DNA from: Kitasatospora atroaurantiaca
Lineage (GTDB): Bacteria > Actinomycetota > Actinomycetes > Streptomycetales > Streptomycetaceae
Direction of reading: 5' to 3'
NCBI RefSeq assembly: GCF_007828955.1
Contig: NZ_VIVR01000001.1
Location: forward strand, 3,286,001 to 3,350,000
DNA length: 64,000 bases
Position 1 is the stretch's first letter. Each line of letters begins with the position of its first letter. Shown here one piece after another: positions 16,940 to 25,576 of the stretch. A program made the translations under genes and the position numbers. The notes beneath the pieces were generated by a model, which was not told the DNA's origin, did no database searches, and worked only from the letters and a program-made list of their open reading frames with translations.

Positions 16940-17698
16940 TCAGCGTGGCGGTGGCAACCGGTGGAGGAAGACGTCGAAGGCCGTGGGTTTGACCGCCGTC
17001 ACCCCCGTGAACGGGAAGTCCATCTCCTTGATCACGATCAGCGAGATCACCACCAAGCCGGTCAGGGCCAGCACCATCAGGGCGTGCGAGAAGGTGTTGG
17101 AGAGCCCGAAGAGGAAGGTGAAGCCGACGGTCAGGACGGCGCCTGCGATCAGGGCGACCCAGAGCAGCGGCGGCACCTCCTCGTCCACCTGGTTGAGCCG
17201 CTCACGGCGCTCCGAGGCGAGGCTCTCCAGGTGCGTGACCGCGTGCTCGTAGAGGACCTGCTGCTGGTCCGTGGCCGGCGTGATGGAGAAGACGTCCGCG
17301 CGCATCTTGTAGACCAGGTCCGTCGCCTCCGGGCTGCTCTTGTGCTCGGCCATCAGCGGCCACTCGGTGTCCTTGACCATGCGGGCGTAGTCGAGGGTGC
17401 GTCGCTCCAGCTCGGGGCCGAGCGGGGCTGGCAGCTCCCGGGAGATCCAGTAGACGCCCGCCAGGGAGTCGGCCTCCTTGAAGGTGGTCTTGCGGGCGGC
17501 GTCGTTGTTCTCCCAGACGGCGATCACCACGAAGGCCAGCAGCACGGCGTAGAGCACTCCCACAGCGGCGAAGATGAAGCCCGCAACATCGTTGTGGACC
17601 TCCCGTACCGGGTGTGGGACGTAGCGCTGCAGGCCGTACAGCCCTGCCGCGATGACCGCCAGGACGGCGACCAGGATTCCGATGTCCAACCAACTCAT
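16940..17698 (-). CDS. DUF4239 (bestrophin-like) membrane protein
   Basis: This 252-residue protein has two N-terminal membrane segments (about 4-24 and 40-62, with GVLYAVLLAFVVIAVWENN), a soluble helical middle, and two C-terminal segments (about 180-225). This 2+2 layout and the GxxYAVLLAFVVxxVWE motif are typical of DUF4239, a family distantly related to bestrophin channels. AAGGAAG lies before the ATG. It may follow the polyprenyl synthase gene in one transcript: 70 bases separate them. Channel activity has not been shown for this family. Confidence 0.85.
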   Translation of the reverse strand: MSWLDIGILVAVLAVIAAGLYGLQRYVPHPVREVHNDVAGFIFAAVGVLYAVLLAFVVIAVWENNDAARKTTFKEADSLAGVYWISRELPAPLGPELERRTLDYARMVKDTEWPLMAEHKSSPEATDLVYKMRADVFSITPATDQQQVLYEHAVTHLESLASERRERLNQVDEEVPPLLWVALIAGAVLTVGFTFLFGLSNTFSHALMVLALTGLVVISLIVIKEMDFPFTGVTAVKPTAFDVFLHRLPPPR

Positions 17699-17768
17699 TC
17701 GGTGCTTCCTTGCAGTTGGGACAGCCTCTGACGAGGCCCAGGTGTGGCGAGAGGTGTGACGGAAGGGT

Positions 17769-18884
17769 TCAGCGGGTGCGCCGGGTGACCAGCTCGGCCA
17801 GGGCCAGCAGGTCGTCGGCGGCCGCCGGGTCCGGTACGGCGTCGGCGAGATGGTCGATCGCCGCGGCCATCCGCTCGCAGGACTCCCCCTGCGCCCAGGC
17901 CCGGCCGCCCGCCGCCTCGACCGCGGCGGCGGCCCGCAGCAACTCCTCTGCGGTCAGCGGACGTTCGAGTGCGTAGAGGCCGGCGAGCTCGGCGCCCCCG
18001 GCCGTACCGGAGCCCAGGGCGAAGACCACCGGCAGCGACTTCTTGCGGGCCGCGAGATCCGCGCCGACCGGCTTCCCGGTCACCGAGGGGTCGCCCCAGA
18101 TCCCGATCAGGTCGTCGATCAGCTGGAAGGCCAGGCCGATCTCCCGGCCGAACGCGTCCATCGCGCTCGCCGCGCTCTCGTCCGCCCCCGCGTAGAGCGC
18201 GCCCACGGCGCAGGCGCAGCCGAGCAGGGCGCCGGTCTTGGCCTCGGCCATCGCCAGGCACTCGGCCAGGGAGACGTCGCTGCGCAGCTCGAAGGCGCAG
18301 TCGCTCTGCTGGCCGGCGCAGAGTTCGACCACACAGTCGGCGAGGCGGCGGACGGCCGCCGGGGCGGCCGGATGGCCGTCCTCCGCGAGGGTGCGCAGGG
18401 CGAGCGAGTGCATCGCGTCGCCCACCAGGATGGCCTCGGTGGTGCCGAAGACCTTCCACGCGGTGGGGCGGTGACGGCGGGTCTGGTCCCGGTCGATGAC
18501 GTCGTCGTGCAGCAGCGTGAAGTTGTGCACCAGCTCGACCGCGGCCGCCGCCCTGACGGCCTCGGCCGGGCGGCCCCCCACGGCCTGGGTCGCCGCCAGC
18601 ACCAGGGCCGGGCGGATCGCCTTGCCGGTGCCCGCGGCCGAGCCCGCGGCGGACGGCACGCCGTCCGCCTCCCACCACCCGAAGTGGTAGCCCGCGATCC
18701 GGCGCATCGCCTCGGGCAGGGTGCCGACGGCTCCCCGCATGGCCGGGTCGACCACCGCCCGGGTGCGGTCCAGGACGTCGACGGCCTCGCTCTCCTGACC
18801 GGGCACGCCTCCGGGTGCCGGGATCCGGCCCCGGTACTCCGCGTGTCCCTCCCGGTCGTCCCGCTCCAGCGTGAAGATCCCCAT
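17769..18884 (-). CDS. Polyprenyl synthase family protein, likely encapsulin cargo
   Basis: This 371-residue trans-isoprenyl diphosphate synthase has the first Asp-rich motif intact (DDVID at 127-131), followed by RRHRPTAW. The second motif is DDLIG (257-261), so its fifth position is Gly and not Asp. GQQSD (about 191-195) is also present. A strong GGGGGAGGAG precedes the ATG at 18884, which decides the start over an earlier frame. The first 50 residues (MGIFTLERDDREGHAEYRGR onward) precede the catalytic fold, are polar and probably disordered, and are the likely cargo-loading peptide. It sits directly downstream of a family 2B encapsulin gene; polyprenyl synthases are a known cargo class of these shells. 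Product chain length is unknown. Confidence 0.87.
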   Translation of the reverse strand: MGIFTLERDDREGHAEYRGRIPAPGGVPGQESEAVDVLDRTRAVVDPAMRGAVGTLPEAMRRIAGYHFGWWEADGVPSAAGSAAGTGKAIRPALVLAATQAVGGRPAEAVRAAAAVELVHNFTLLHDDVIDRDQTRRHRPTAWKVFGTTEAILVGDAMHSLALRTLAEDGHPAAPAAVRRLADCVVELCAGQQSDCAFELRSDVSLAECLAMAEAKTGALLGCACAVGALYAGADESAASAMDAFGREIGLAFQLIDDLIGIWGDPSVTGKPVGADLAARKKSLPVVFALGSGTAGGAELAGLYALERPLTAEELLRAAAAVEAAGGRAWAQGESCERMAAAIDHLADAVPDPAAADDLLALAELVTRRTR

Positions 18885-19115
18885 GTGTGCTCCTCCCCCA
18901 GATGGTCGGCCGTCGGCGGGGCCCCCTGACGAGGCCCCGCCGGGCCGTACGACCGGTCCGGATCCGGGCCGGGCTCTGCTCGCACTGTTCTGGTCCGACC
19001 GGCGGGGCATTCACCGGCGGGCGGCCGAGGAAGCGTTTCGCCTCGCCCGGCCTCGGCCCCGCCGGCCATGCCCGGCGATCAGCGTGTGGACCGAATCCGG
19101 TCCGGTTCGGACCGG

Positions 19116-20543
19116 TCAGTCACGCGGCCGGGCGACGTCGACGTTCTCCAGCACACCGATCGCGTCGGGCACCAGGATGGCGGCGGAGTAGTAGGCGCTA
19201 ACGAGGTAGGAGATGATCGCCTTCTCATTGATCCCCATGAACCGGACCGAGAGGCTCGGCTGGTACTCGTCCGGGATGCCCGTCTGGTGCAGGCCGATGA
19301 CGCCCTGGTTGTCCTCGCCGGTACGCAGCGCGAGGATCGAGCTGGTGTGGCCGTCCACGATCGGGATCTTGTTGCAGGGGAAGAGCGGCACCCCGCGCCA
19401 GGCCGGGACGTGGTGACCCTGCACCTCGGTGGCGTCCGGGTAGAGGCCCCGCCTGCTGCACTCCCGGCCGAAGGCCGCGATCGCCTTGGGGTGGGCCAGG
19501 AACATCTTGGTGCCCCGGCGGCGGCTCAGCAGCTCGTCCATGTCGTCCGGGGTGGGCGGGCCGGAGTGGGTGTGGATGCGCTGGTCGTACTCGGCGTTCT
19601 GGAGCAGGCCGAAGTCCGGGTTGTTGACCAGCTCGTACTCCTGGCGCTCGCGGAGCGCCTCGATCGTCAGCCGCAGCTGCTGCTCGATCTGGTTCATCGG
19701 CTGGTTGTAGAGGTCGGCGACCCGGCTGTGCACCTGGAGCACGGTCTGAGCCACACTCAGCTCGTACTCGCGGGGCTCGAGTTCGTAGTCGACATAGGTG
19801 CCGGGCAGTTCATGCTCGCCCTCGTGGCCGGCTGCCAGCTCGATCTCGGCCTCGCCGTGCTTGTTCTGCGACTGCTGGGAGTCGGCGAGGTGGGCGATGA
19901 TCTGCTCGCGCAGCGCCTCGGAGCGGTCGGCCAACTCCTGGAACGCGGGCCAGGGCAGCGCCAGCACGGTGCCGGCGGTGGCCGCCTTGACCGAGTAGTC
20001 CCAGAGTGCGTCGGCCTGCAGCAGGGCCTCGTCGCCCAGATGGTCGCCGTCGGCCAGCACGCCGAGCACCGCGGTCTCGCCGTACTTTCCGGTGCCGACC
20101 CTGTTCACCTTGCCGTGCGCGATGAGGTACACCTCCTCGATCGGCTGCCCGGCCTCGACGATCACCTCGCCCGCCGCGAACTCCCGCTGGGTGAACCGGC
20201 CCGCCAGCTCCGCCAGCAGGGCATCGTCCTCGAAGCCGCGCAGCACCGGCACCTCGCGCAGCGACGGCGGGACGATCCGCACCTCCGAACCCGTCTTGAC
20301 GAAGCTCACCCGGCCGCGCCCCACCGCGTACGTCAGGCGGCGGTTGACCCGGTACGTGCCGCCGGCGACCTGTACCCAGGGCAGCATCCGAAGCAGCCAG
20401 CGCGAGCTGATGCCCTGCATCTGAGGCTCGGACTTGGTGGTGGTCGCGAGATTCCTCGCACCGGCGGTTCCGAGACTCGACTGCTGCCGAGTTTGCGGCT
20501 GCCCACCCTGCGCAGGAATACCAACGTTGGTTTCGGTCGACAT
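19116..20543 (-). CDS. eshA: Family 2B encapsulin shell protein with cyclic-nucleotide-binding domain (EshA type)
   Basis: This 475-residue protein is of the EshA type, first described as a protein tied to sporulation and antibiotic onset in streptomycetes and later recognised as a family 2B encapsulin. The N-terminal ~50 residues are low-complexity. Residues about 100-210 form a CRP-like cyclic-nucleotide-binding domain ([26 protein letters not shown]). The rest is an HK97-like shell fold ending in [44 protein letters not shown] lies before the ATG. It is expected to self-assemble into a cage holding the neighbouring polyprenyl synthase. The 232 bases between the two genes contain no other gene. 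Confidence 0.92.
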   Translation of the reverse strand: MSTETNVGIPAQGGQPQTRQQSSLGTAGARNLATTTKSEPQMQGISSRWLLRMLPWVQVAGGTYRVNRRLTYAVGRGRVSFVKTGSEVRIVPPSLREVPVLRGFEDDALLAELAGRFTQREFAAGEVIVEAGQPIEEVYLIAHGKVNRVGTGKYGETAVLGVLADGDHLGDEALLQADALWDYSVKAATAGTVLALPWPAFQELADRSEALREQIIAHLADSQQSQNKHGEAEIELAAGHEGEHELPGTYVDYELEPREYELSVAQTVLQVHSRVADLYNQPMNQIEQQLRLTIEALRERQEYELVNNPDFGLLQNAEYDQRIHTHSGPPTPDDMDELLSRRRGTKMFLAHPKAIAAFGRECSRRGLYPDATEVQGHHVPAWRGVPLFPCNKIPIVDGHTSSILALRTGEDNQGVIGLHQTGIPDEYQPSLSVRFMGINEKAIISYLVSAYYSAAILVPDAIGVLENVDVARPRD

Positions 20544-21106
20544 AGAGAGGAACCCTCCGCATGAGCACCTGAAGTTTCGCCTTGCACAATCATGCTGTCG
20601 CCATTCGGCCTAACCTGCAATCACTCATTCGAGTGGTCGAAAGAGTTGAATTATTAGTACGACTGGCTCAGCTGATCGATAACAATTCGACAGTTCACTC
20701 GAGGATCTGGGAATTCCGCATGTCATGGCCACGGGGAGCTCGAACAGCCACCGTCCGGCCCGGCTCGGGGCGTGCACCCGAGATTTCACATCATCGCAAC
20801 GCGCCGGCCAGGCTTGGAACATGCCTGCAACATGGCGTCAACTCCCGTTCTGGCAAGCTTGGTTGAGGCGACGCGGGCGCCGCCGACCGCCCTCCCGGCG
20901 GGGTCGCAGCGGGAAGGCCGGAGGCGAGCCCCCACCCCCCGTTCACCCGGACCGCGGCGACCGCTAAGGTGCCACCACAGGGCGCGGTCCAAACGATGGC
21001 CGGCCGACAAGCTTCGCGTGCCCGCACCCGCGCCCGGGTACCCGAGAGATGTCATCGCAACGGACGCCCTCCCCGCCGTTCCACCCCCTTTTCCAGGGAG
21101 ACCTCC
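20544..21106. other. 560-base intergenic region upstream of encapsulin and ATP-grasp genes
   Basis: This divergent region should hold the promoters of both flanking genes. Bases 20580-20720 are markedly AT-rich for this genome and include an inverted repeat CACTC-ATTC-GAGTG at 20622-20635. A 94-residue reading frame at 20582 was examined and not accepted. I saw no RNA gene. Confidence 0.6.
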
Positions 21107-22195
21107 GTGAGCGCCCCCGTACGCGTCTGGCTGAACCGTACCTATGCCGAGAATGTCTTCTTCATCGACCTGTTGCGCGACGCTCCGCGCCCGGTGGAAG
21201 TCCATGCCACCCATGTGGATCCGGATTCCCCCGTGCTCGCCGCCGCCGACTTCGGCTCGCTCGAACCCGACGGACTCTCCCCGGAGGCGTATGTCGAATT
21301 CGCCCTGGAGTACTGCGCCCGGCACCGCATCGACGTCTTCCTTCCCCGGCTCTGCCAGCTGGCGATCTCCTTGCGCCGCAGGGACTTCGAGGCGATAGGC
21401 ACGGCACTGGTCTGCCCGCCCGCCTCGGCCATCGCGGTCTTCGAGAGCAAGGTCGACGGCTACGCCGCGATGGACGCGATCGGGCTGCCCGTCCCGCCGT
21501 GGTACCACGTCCGGACGGCCGACGAACTGCTCGCCGCGGTCCAGGAGTTGGAGGCGGACGGTACGAAGGCCTGCCTCAAGCCGGCCTCGGGGGCCGGGGG
21601 CGAGGGGTTCCGGGTGCTCACCCGCGAGCCGTTCAGTCTGCGCCAGTTGGCCGGGTTCCCCAGTGCGAGCGTCCAACTCGACGCGGTGGCTGCGGCGTTG
21701 GAGGCTGCCGAGGACCCGGCCGACCTGCTGGTGATGCCGTACCTGGAGGGCCCCGAGGTGTCCGTGGACTGCCTCGCCGACCCCGGCGGCCGGCTGCTGG
21801 CCTCGGTCGGACGCACCAAGCAGCACCGTCGTCGGAGCTTCACCACCGATCCGGGCTACCTGGAGCCGACCCGGCTGCTGATCGAGACCTTCGGGGTGGC
21901 CTACCTGTCCAACGTCCAGTTCCGGCACCACCGGGGCGCCCCGGTGCTGCTGGACATCAACACCCGGCCGTCCGGCGGCCTGCACCAGCTCCGGCTCTGC
22001 GGGCTCAACCTGCCCTGGGCGGCCGTGCAGCTGGCGCTCGGCGAGACCCCGGCGCTGCTGCCGTCACTCGAACTGCTGGGCAGCGACTACACCCTGGTGT
22101 CGGGAGTGCAGCCCGTACTGCCCCGCCAGGTGCCGGGCGCGCGGGAGCACCGCGCCCCGGCCGGGCTCGCCCCGATGGCGGCCGAACTGGTGTGA
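21107..22195 (+). CDS. ATP-grasp domain protein
   Basis: This 362-residue enzyme has an ATP-grasp fold: a lid and ATP site at KACLKPASGAGGEGFRVL (about 155-172), the phosphate-binding stretch VMPYLEGPEVSVDCL, and the metal-binding end VLLDINTRPSGGLHQ (Asp and Asn). Such enzymes form acyl-phosphates and ligate amines or carboxylates. GGGAG before the GTG at 21107 fixes the start. The acceptor cannot be deduced. It lies 2 kb from the peptide cluster at 24-39 kb and could supply it, but the unrelated ogt and hypotheticals between them make this uncertain. Confidence 0.82.
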   Translation: MSAPVRVWLNRTYAENVFFIDLLRDAPRPVEVHATHVDPDSPVLAAADFGSLEPDGLSPEAYVEFALEYCARHRIDVFLPRLCQLAISLRRRDFEAIGTALVCPPASAIAVFESKVDGYAAMDAIGLPVPPWYHVRTADELLAAVQELEADGTKACLKPASGAGGEGFRVLTREPFSLRQLAGFPSASVQLDAVAAALEAAEDPADLLVMPYLEGPEVSVDCLADPGGRLLASVGRTKQHRRRSFTTDPGYLEPTRLLIETFGVAYLSNVQFRHHRGAPVLLDINTRPSGGLHQLRLCGLNLPWAAVQLALGETPALLPSLELLGSDYTLVSGVQPVLPRQVPGAREHRAPAGLAPMAAELV

Positions 22196-22236
22196 CGGAG
22201 CCGGCTCCGACGTCTCCGGCCCCCGGGCCGGGGACG

Positions 22237-22788
22237 TCAGGCCGGGCCGTTCCAGTCCAAGGTCGGCGGAAGCACGCCCTCGAGGGTGAGCAGCCAGCGC
22301 TTGGTCTCCAGCCCGCGCGGGCCGCCGCCGAAGCCGCCGAGCCCGTCCGAGGCGACCACCCGGTGGCAGGGCACCAGCAGGGCGAGCGGGTTGGCCCCCA
22401 TCATCTGCCCCACCGTCCGCGCGGCCACCCCGCCCGCGTCCTGCAATTCGTCGAACACCCCGCTGCGGGCTGCGAGTTCGCCGTACGTGATGGTCGCGCC
22501 GTACGGGACCCGCGCCAGCAGCGTCTGCAGCACCGTACGGTGCGGGCCGGTCGCGAACCGCCAGTCGATCGGCAGCTCCAGCTCCCGCCTGCGGCCCGCG
22601 AAGTACTCCCCGAGGCGGGCCGTGACCAGTCCGGCCTTCTCCTCGTCCGTGCACTGCGGCGTCCCGACCCGCACGCCGCCCACCGACTCCCCCGAGTACG
22701 AGACCGCGGCGACCCCGAGCGCGGTGACGGCGAGGCATATCGGCCCGCTGGGGAGCGGCGTGCCGACGGTGACCCAGGAGATCGACAT
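22237..22788 (-). CDS. ogt: Methylated-DNA-protein cysteine methyltransferase
   Basis: This 183-residue suicide repair enzyme transfers alkyl groups from O6-alkylguanine to its own Cys. The active site PCHRV holds Cys141, and the helix-turn-helix region YGATITYGELAARSG is complete. The length matches Ogt-type proteins without an Ada regulatory domain. The ATG at 22788 gives MSISWVTVG. It is convergent with the ATP-grasp gene; the two stops are 41 bases apart. Confidence 0.94.
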   Translation of the reverse strand: MSISWVTVGTPLPSGPICLAVTALGVAAVSYSGESVGGVRVGTPQCTDEEKAGLVTARLGEYFAGRRRELELPIDWRFATGPHRTVLQTLLARVPYGATITYGELAARSGVFDELQDAGGVAARTVGQMMGANPLALLVPCHRVVASDGLGGFGGGPRGLETKRWLLTLEGVLPPTLDWNGPA

Positions 22789-22913
22789 GCTCCGCACGCT
22801 ACTCCGCCGCACTGTCCCGCCCAAGGCCGTCCGCAGCCAGCCGGGCGGGCACGCCCCCGACCAGAGCGGCCGATACCGCCACCGCCCTGGCCGAGGTCAC
22901 CGGCGAGCAGATG

Positions 22914-23147
22914 TCAGAGGTGCGCCTTCAGGTACTCGCCGACCCGCCGGGACCACTCCGTGAACTCGTCCCGGGGGTGCGCCTTCCCCTCGCACAGTGC
23001 GCTGACCTGCGCATCGCTGAGCCGGTTGGGGCCTGACTGCCCCAGCAGGTCCGACATCTCCCGCAGCACCGTCGACAGCCGCTTCGCGTCGTCGTGGCTG
23101 AGCATCACCAGCGCGTCCGTGTGGCCGATCGTGACAGAACCAGGCAT
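22914..23147 (-). CDS. Small hypothetical protein (77 aa)
   Basis: This 77-residue acidic protein has no signal peptide, membrane segment or recognised motif. GAGGAGG eight bases before the ATG at 23147 and normal codon bias support it as a real gene. Helical content is likely (DDAKRLSTVLREMSDLL). It is read in the same direction as ogt, 125 bases upstream of it. Function is unknown. Confidence 0.65.
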   Translation of the reverse strand: MPGSVTIGHTDALVMLSHDDAKRLSTVLREMSDLLGQSGPNRLSDAQVSALCEGKAHPRDEFTEWSRRVGEYLKAHL

Positions 23148-23337
23148 CGCGGCCTCCTCACAGTGGGCCCCCGTCCACCGTACGACCGCCGACGGCCCGC
23201 CGCCCACCGCTGCCGCCCACACTCCGGCCCCGACACGTCCGCCCGCCTCGCGCGCCGCTTGCGCGGCGGCGGGCACCGTTTCGGGTTATCAACGATAGGG
23301 AGAGCAAACCAGGACATACCCCATCAAGGAGCCCGCC

Positions 23338-23874
23338 ATGCCGGTCAGGACCCCGTCGCCCGAGCACCGCTTACTGACCGCCGAAGACTCCGGCCTGGTC
23401 GCCGAGATCGCGGCGTACCTGGCCTCCCTCCCGGCCCCGGCCCGCCCCCTCGTCCCGTACGTCTGCCCGCTCGGGCGCGCCCTCCAGCCCTGGAACGCCG
23501 GCTACCCGATGCCCGGCCCGACGCTCCTCGACCGGATCCTCCGCCGTCCCGCCGCCCCCGCACCGGTGAGCGTCGCCGACCACCTGCGGCTGACCTCGCG
23601 GTACCTCACCTTCCACGGATGGCTGCAGGGCGCCATGTGGGACACGACCGGCCGGGTCTGCCTCCTCGGCGCCCAGGCCGCCGTCCTCGCCCACGGCTAC
23701 GGCACCCCGGACAGCGCCCGCCGCGCCAGGGTCCAGGTGATGGAGGTGCTGCACACCACCGGACGGCCCGTCAGCTCCCCCGACGAGTACAACGACGCGC
23801 CGACCACCCGGCAGGCCGACATCCACCAGCTGCTGGACCACGCCGCCGCCCGCGCCCTGCACCTGGGCATCTGA
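23338..23874 (+). CDS. Hypothetical protein, DUF6197-like
   Basis: This 178-residue soluble protein has the features I associate with DUF6197 proteins: HGWLQGAMWD followed by GRVCLLGAQAAV and, near the C-terminus, NDAPTTRQADIHQLLDHAAARAL. AAGGAG precedes the ATG. The family is found widely in streptomycetes, often as single genes, and has no known function. The family name is from memory and not from a search. Confidence 0.7.
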   Translation: MPVRTPSPEHRLLTAEDSGLVAEIAAYLASLPAPARPLVPYVCPLGRALQPWNAGYPMPGPTLLDRILRRPAAPAPVSVADHLRLTSRYLTFHGWLQGAMWDTTGRVCLLGAQAAVLAHGYGTPDSARRARVQVMEVLHTTGRPVSSPDEYNDAPTTRQADIHQLLDHAAARALHLGI

Positions 23875-24158
23875 CCTTCACGCCACGCAGCGCAACCGCG
23901 GCCCGGCCGGGCTCCGGACACTCCGAGCCCCGCCGCGACGCGACCGCGCAGCACCCACCCGATACCGTCCGATACGGTTCGCGACCGTTCGCGACCGAAG
24001 TACGGACGATAGACCGCCACCCGCACCGAAATGCGGAGAAATAGCGGCCATCGCTTCACAGGCCGAACACTCCCGCACGCGAGCGCCACTCGGTGGACGC
24101 CCGTCCGGGACTCCGGCAGGAGTCCAGCGACACGCGAGCCGCGGGCCGGCGGGACGGC
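23875..24158. other. 284-base intergenic region between convergent genes
   Basis: No gene is seen. The only structure is a tandem pair of the 10-mer GTTCGCGACC around 23978-23998, flanked by GTCCG and CGGAC. No strong terminator hairpin was found. Confidence 0.5.
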
Positions 24159-25190
24159 TCACCCCTCGCCCTGGGCCAGGAGCCCCTTCGCGTGGATCAG
24201 GTAGCCCGCGTGCATGCGATTGCGCGCGCCGATCTGCTGCATGATCTCCGCGGTGTGCCGCTGGCAGGTCCGCAGGGACATTCCCAGGCGGCCGGCAATG
24301 AATTTCTCGCCGTATCCCTCGACCAGAAGCCGCATGATCGAGAGCTTCACGTCGCTGGACGTGGAAATCACATGACCCCTGTCATAGGCGACCGGGAAAT
24401 TGACCGCAGCGGCCCAAGCCCTTTCGAAAGAAGCCACCGCGAAATCCACCACACTCGGATCCTGGACCAGCGCCGCCCCCAGCGAATTGTCACGCAGGGC
24501 GATGACGGCGGTCTCCCCGTCGAAGACGATCAGGCGCATGAAGGCGTCGCTCACCGTACGCACCTCGGCACCGAGCTCGGTGACCCGGCGCACGTGCTCG
24601 ACGGTCCCCGGGCTGAACTGGGCGGTGTGCTGATAGAGGGTACGCATCCGGACACCCCGCCTCAGCAGGCCGTCCGTCCGGGCGACCTGCTCGTTGAGCA
24701 CCTCCTCCGCGCGGGGCCCGCCCGGCTGGGAGGTCAGCACCTCGGACCGGCAGCCTGCGGCGAGGTCGGTCAGCACCTGCCGGACCGTCTCGAGGTCGGG
24801 CAGCGGTTCCACGGCCTGGCGGCGGAGCCGTCCTGCCGGGCTCTCCGCATAGAAGGGCATCAGGCCTGCCAGGTCCGCCTGCAGCCTCGCGAGGCTCTTC
24901 TGGCGTTCGGTCAGCCTGCGGAGCTCCGGGGCCAGCACCTCCGCCCCGACGAAGGCGGGAGAGGCGACGGCGAGCCGCTGGGGGTCTCCGGCCACCTTGC
25001 GCAGCAGGCGAAGGGCGAGGAGGCTCTGCACCGCGCTGCCGACCGTCCGGTCGGGCAGCTTCAGCGCCGCCGGCAGCTCTGGAGCGCGAACTTCATCGTG
25101 ACGTGCCGTGAATTCGTAGATTCTCATGCATGTTTCATCGAGTTCAGGAAAGCCCGAAAAGCCCTCGATGTCCACCTTGCTCACCTTCAT
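24159..25190 (-). CDS. Regulator with TrmB-like N-terminus and LuxR-type helix-turn-helix
   Basis: This 343-residue protein begins with a winged-helix region of the TrmB type (MRIYEFTARHDEVRAPELPAAL, then PDRTVGSAVQSLLALRLL). It has a central PLD-like sensor region of about 150 residues and ends with a LuxR-type DNA-binding domain (GYGEKFIAGRLGMSLRTCQRHTAEIMQQIGARNR). GAGGGTG precedes the ATG at 25190. It has no receiver domain, so it is not a two-component regulator. It is divergent from a small peptide gene and a biosynthetic cluster, so it is the probable cluster-situated activator, perhaps responding to the peptide or product. Confidence 0.85.
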   Translation of the reverse strand: MKVSKVDIEGFSGFPELDETCMRIYEFTARHDEVRAPELPAALKLPDRTVGSAVQSLLALRLLRKVAGDPQRLAVASPAFVGAEVLAPELRRLTERQKSLARLQADLAGLMPFYAESPAGRLRRQAVEPLPDLETVRQVLTDLAAGCRSEVLTSQPGGPRAEEVLNEQVARTDGLLRRGVRMRTLYQHTAQFSPGTVEHVRRVTELGAEVRTVSDAFMRLIVFDGETAVIALRDNSLGAALVQDPSVVDFAVASFERAWAAAVNFPVAYDRGHVISTSSDVKLSIMRLLVEGYGEKFIAGRLGMSLRTCQRHTAEIMQQIGARNRMHAGYLIHAKGLLAQGEG

Positions 25191-25318
25191 CCACCCTCAT
25201 GTTTACGCCATTCGAAAATATGATCCCTCACAGTTCGTCATGTCCGCGCCCGAGATCTGCATAGTGGGGTCATCCGACAGCGCGAATGGCGCTGCACCGA
25301 CCCGACAGGTACGTACTG

Positions 25319-25498
25319 ATGTCTGCGCGAATCCGCCACTTCTCCCTGCCCGGAATTTTCGCAGCGGCCGCCGTGGCGGCGCTCGCGTGTGCGGGCCCTC
25401 AGGGCTCCACCGCACCGGCCGGGCACACCCGGGCCGCCGCCACCGTCCAGCCGGCCGCCCTCGGTACCCCGATCGCGGAGGACCTCGGCTGGGGCTGA
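25319..25498 (+). CDS. 59-residue peptide with exported-type N-terminus, ending EDLGWG
   Basis: The peptide starts MSARIRHFSLPGIF, has a hydrophobic Ala-rich stretch (FAAAAVAALACAG, residues 14-26), then a polar Ser/Thr/Ala region, and ends TPIAEDLGWG. The first part looks like a Sec signal with cleavage near ACAG, or a poor lipobox (ALAC). The mature part would be about 33 residues. A start 33 bases earlier (25286) is possible. It is 79 bases before an ATP-grasp gene and divergent from a regulator. I do not recognise a family. It could be a signalling peptide for the regulator, or less likely a precursor for the ATP-grasp enzymes. Confidence 0.6.
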   Translation: MSARIRHFSLPGIFAAAAVAALACAGPQGSTAPAGHTRAAATVQPAALGTPIAEDLGWG

Positions 25499-25576
25499 TC
25501 CGCCGGGCAGTCCGCAGCCCGCCGGGCTCCGCAGCCGTCCGGAGCCCGGTCGGCGAACCACCGCCGCACACGCACC

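Noticed and set aside
17769..20543. 2-methylisoborneol biosynthetic locus
   Set aside because: No terpene cyclase or GPP methyltransferase is present; only the shell and a prenyl synthase.
20582..20866. 94-codon frame in the gap upstream of the encapsulin gene
   Set aside because: No ribosome-binding site, AT-rich promoter-like composition and no normal codon bias.
25319..25498. Lasso-peptide or lanthipeptide precursor
   Set aside because: No lasso B1/B2/C proteins or lanthipeptide synthetase nearby, and no Cys in the C-terminal part.
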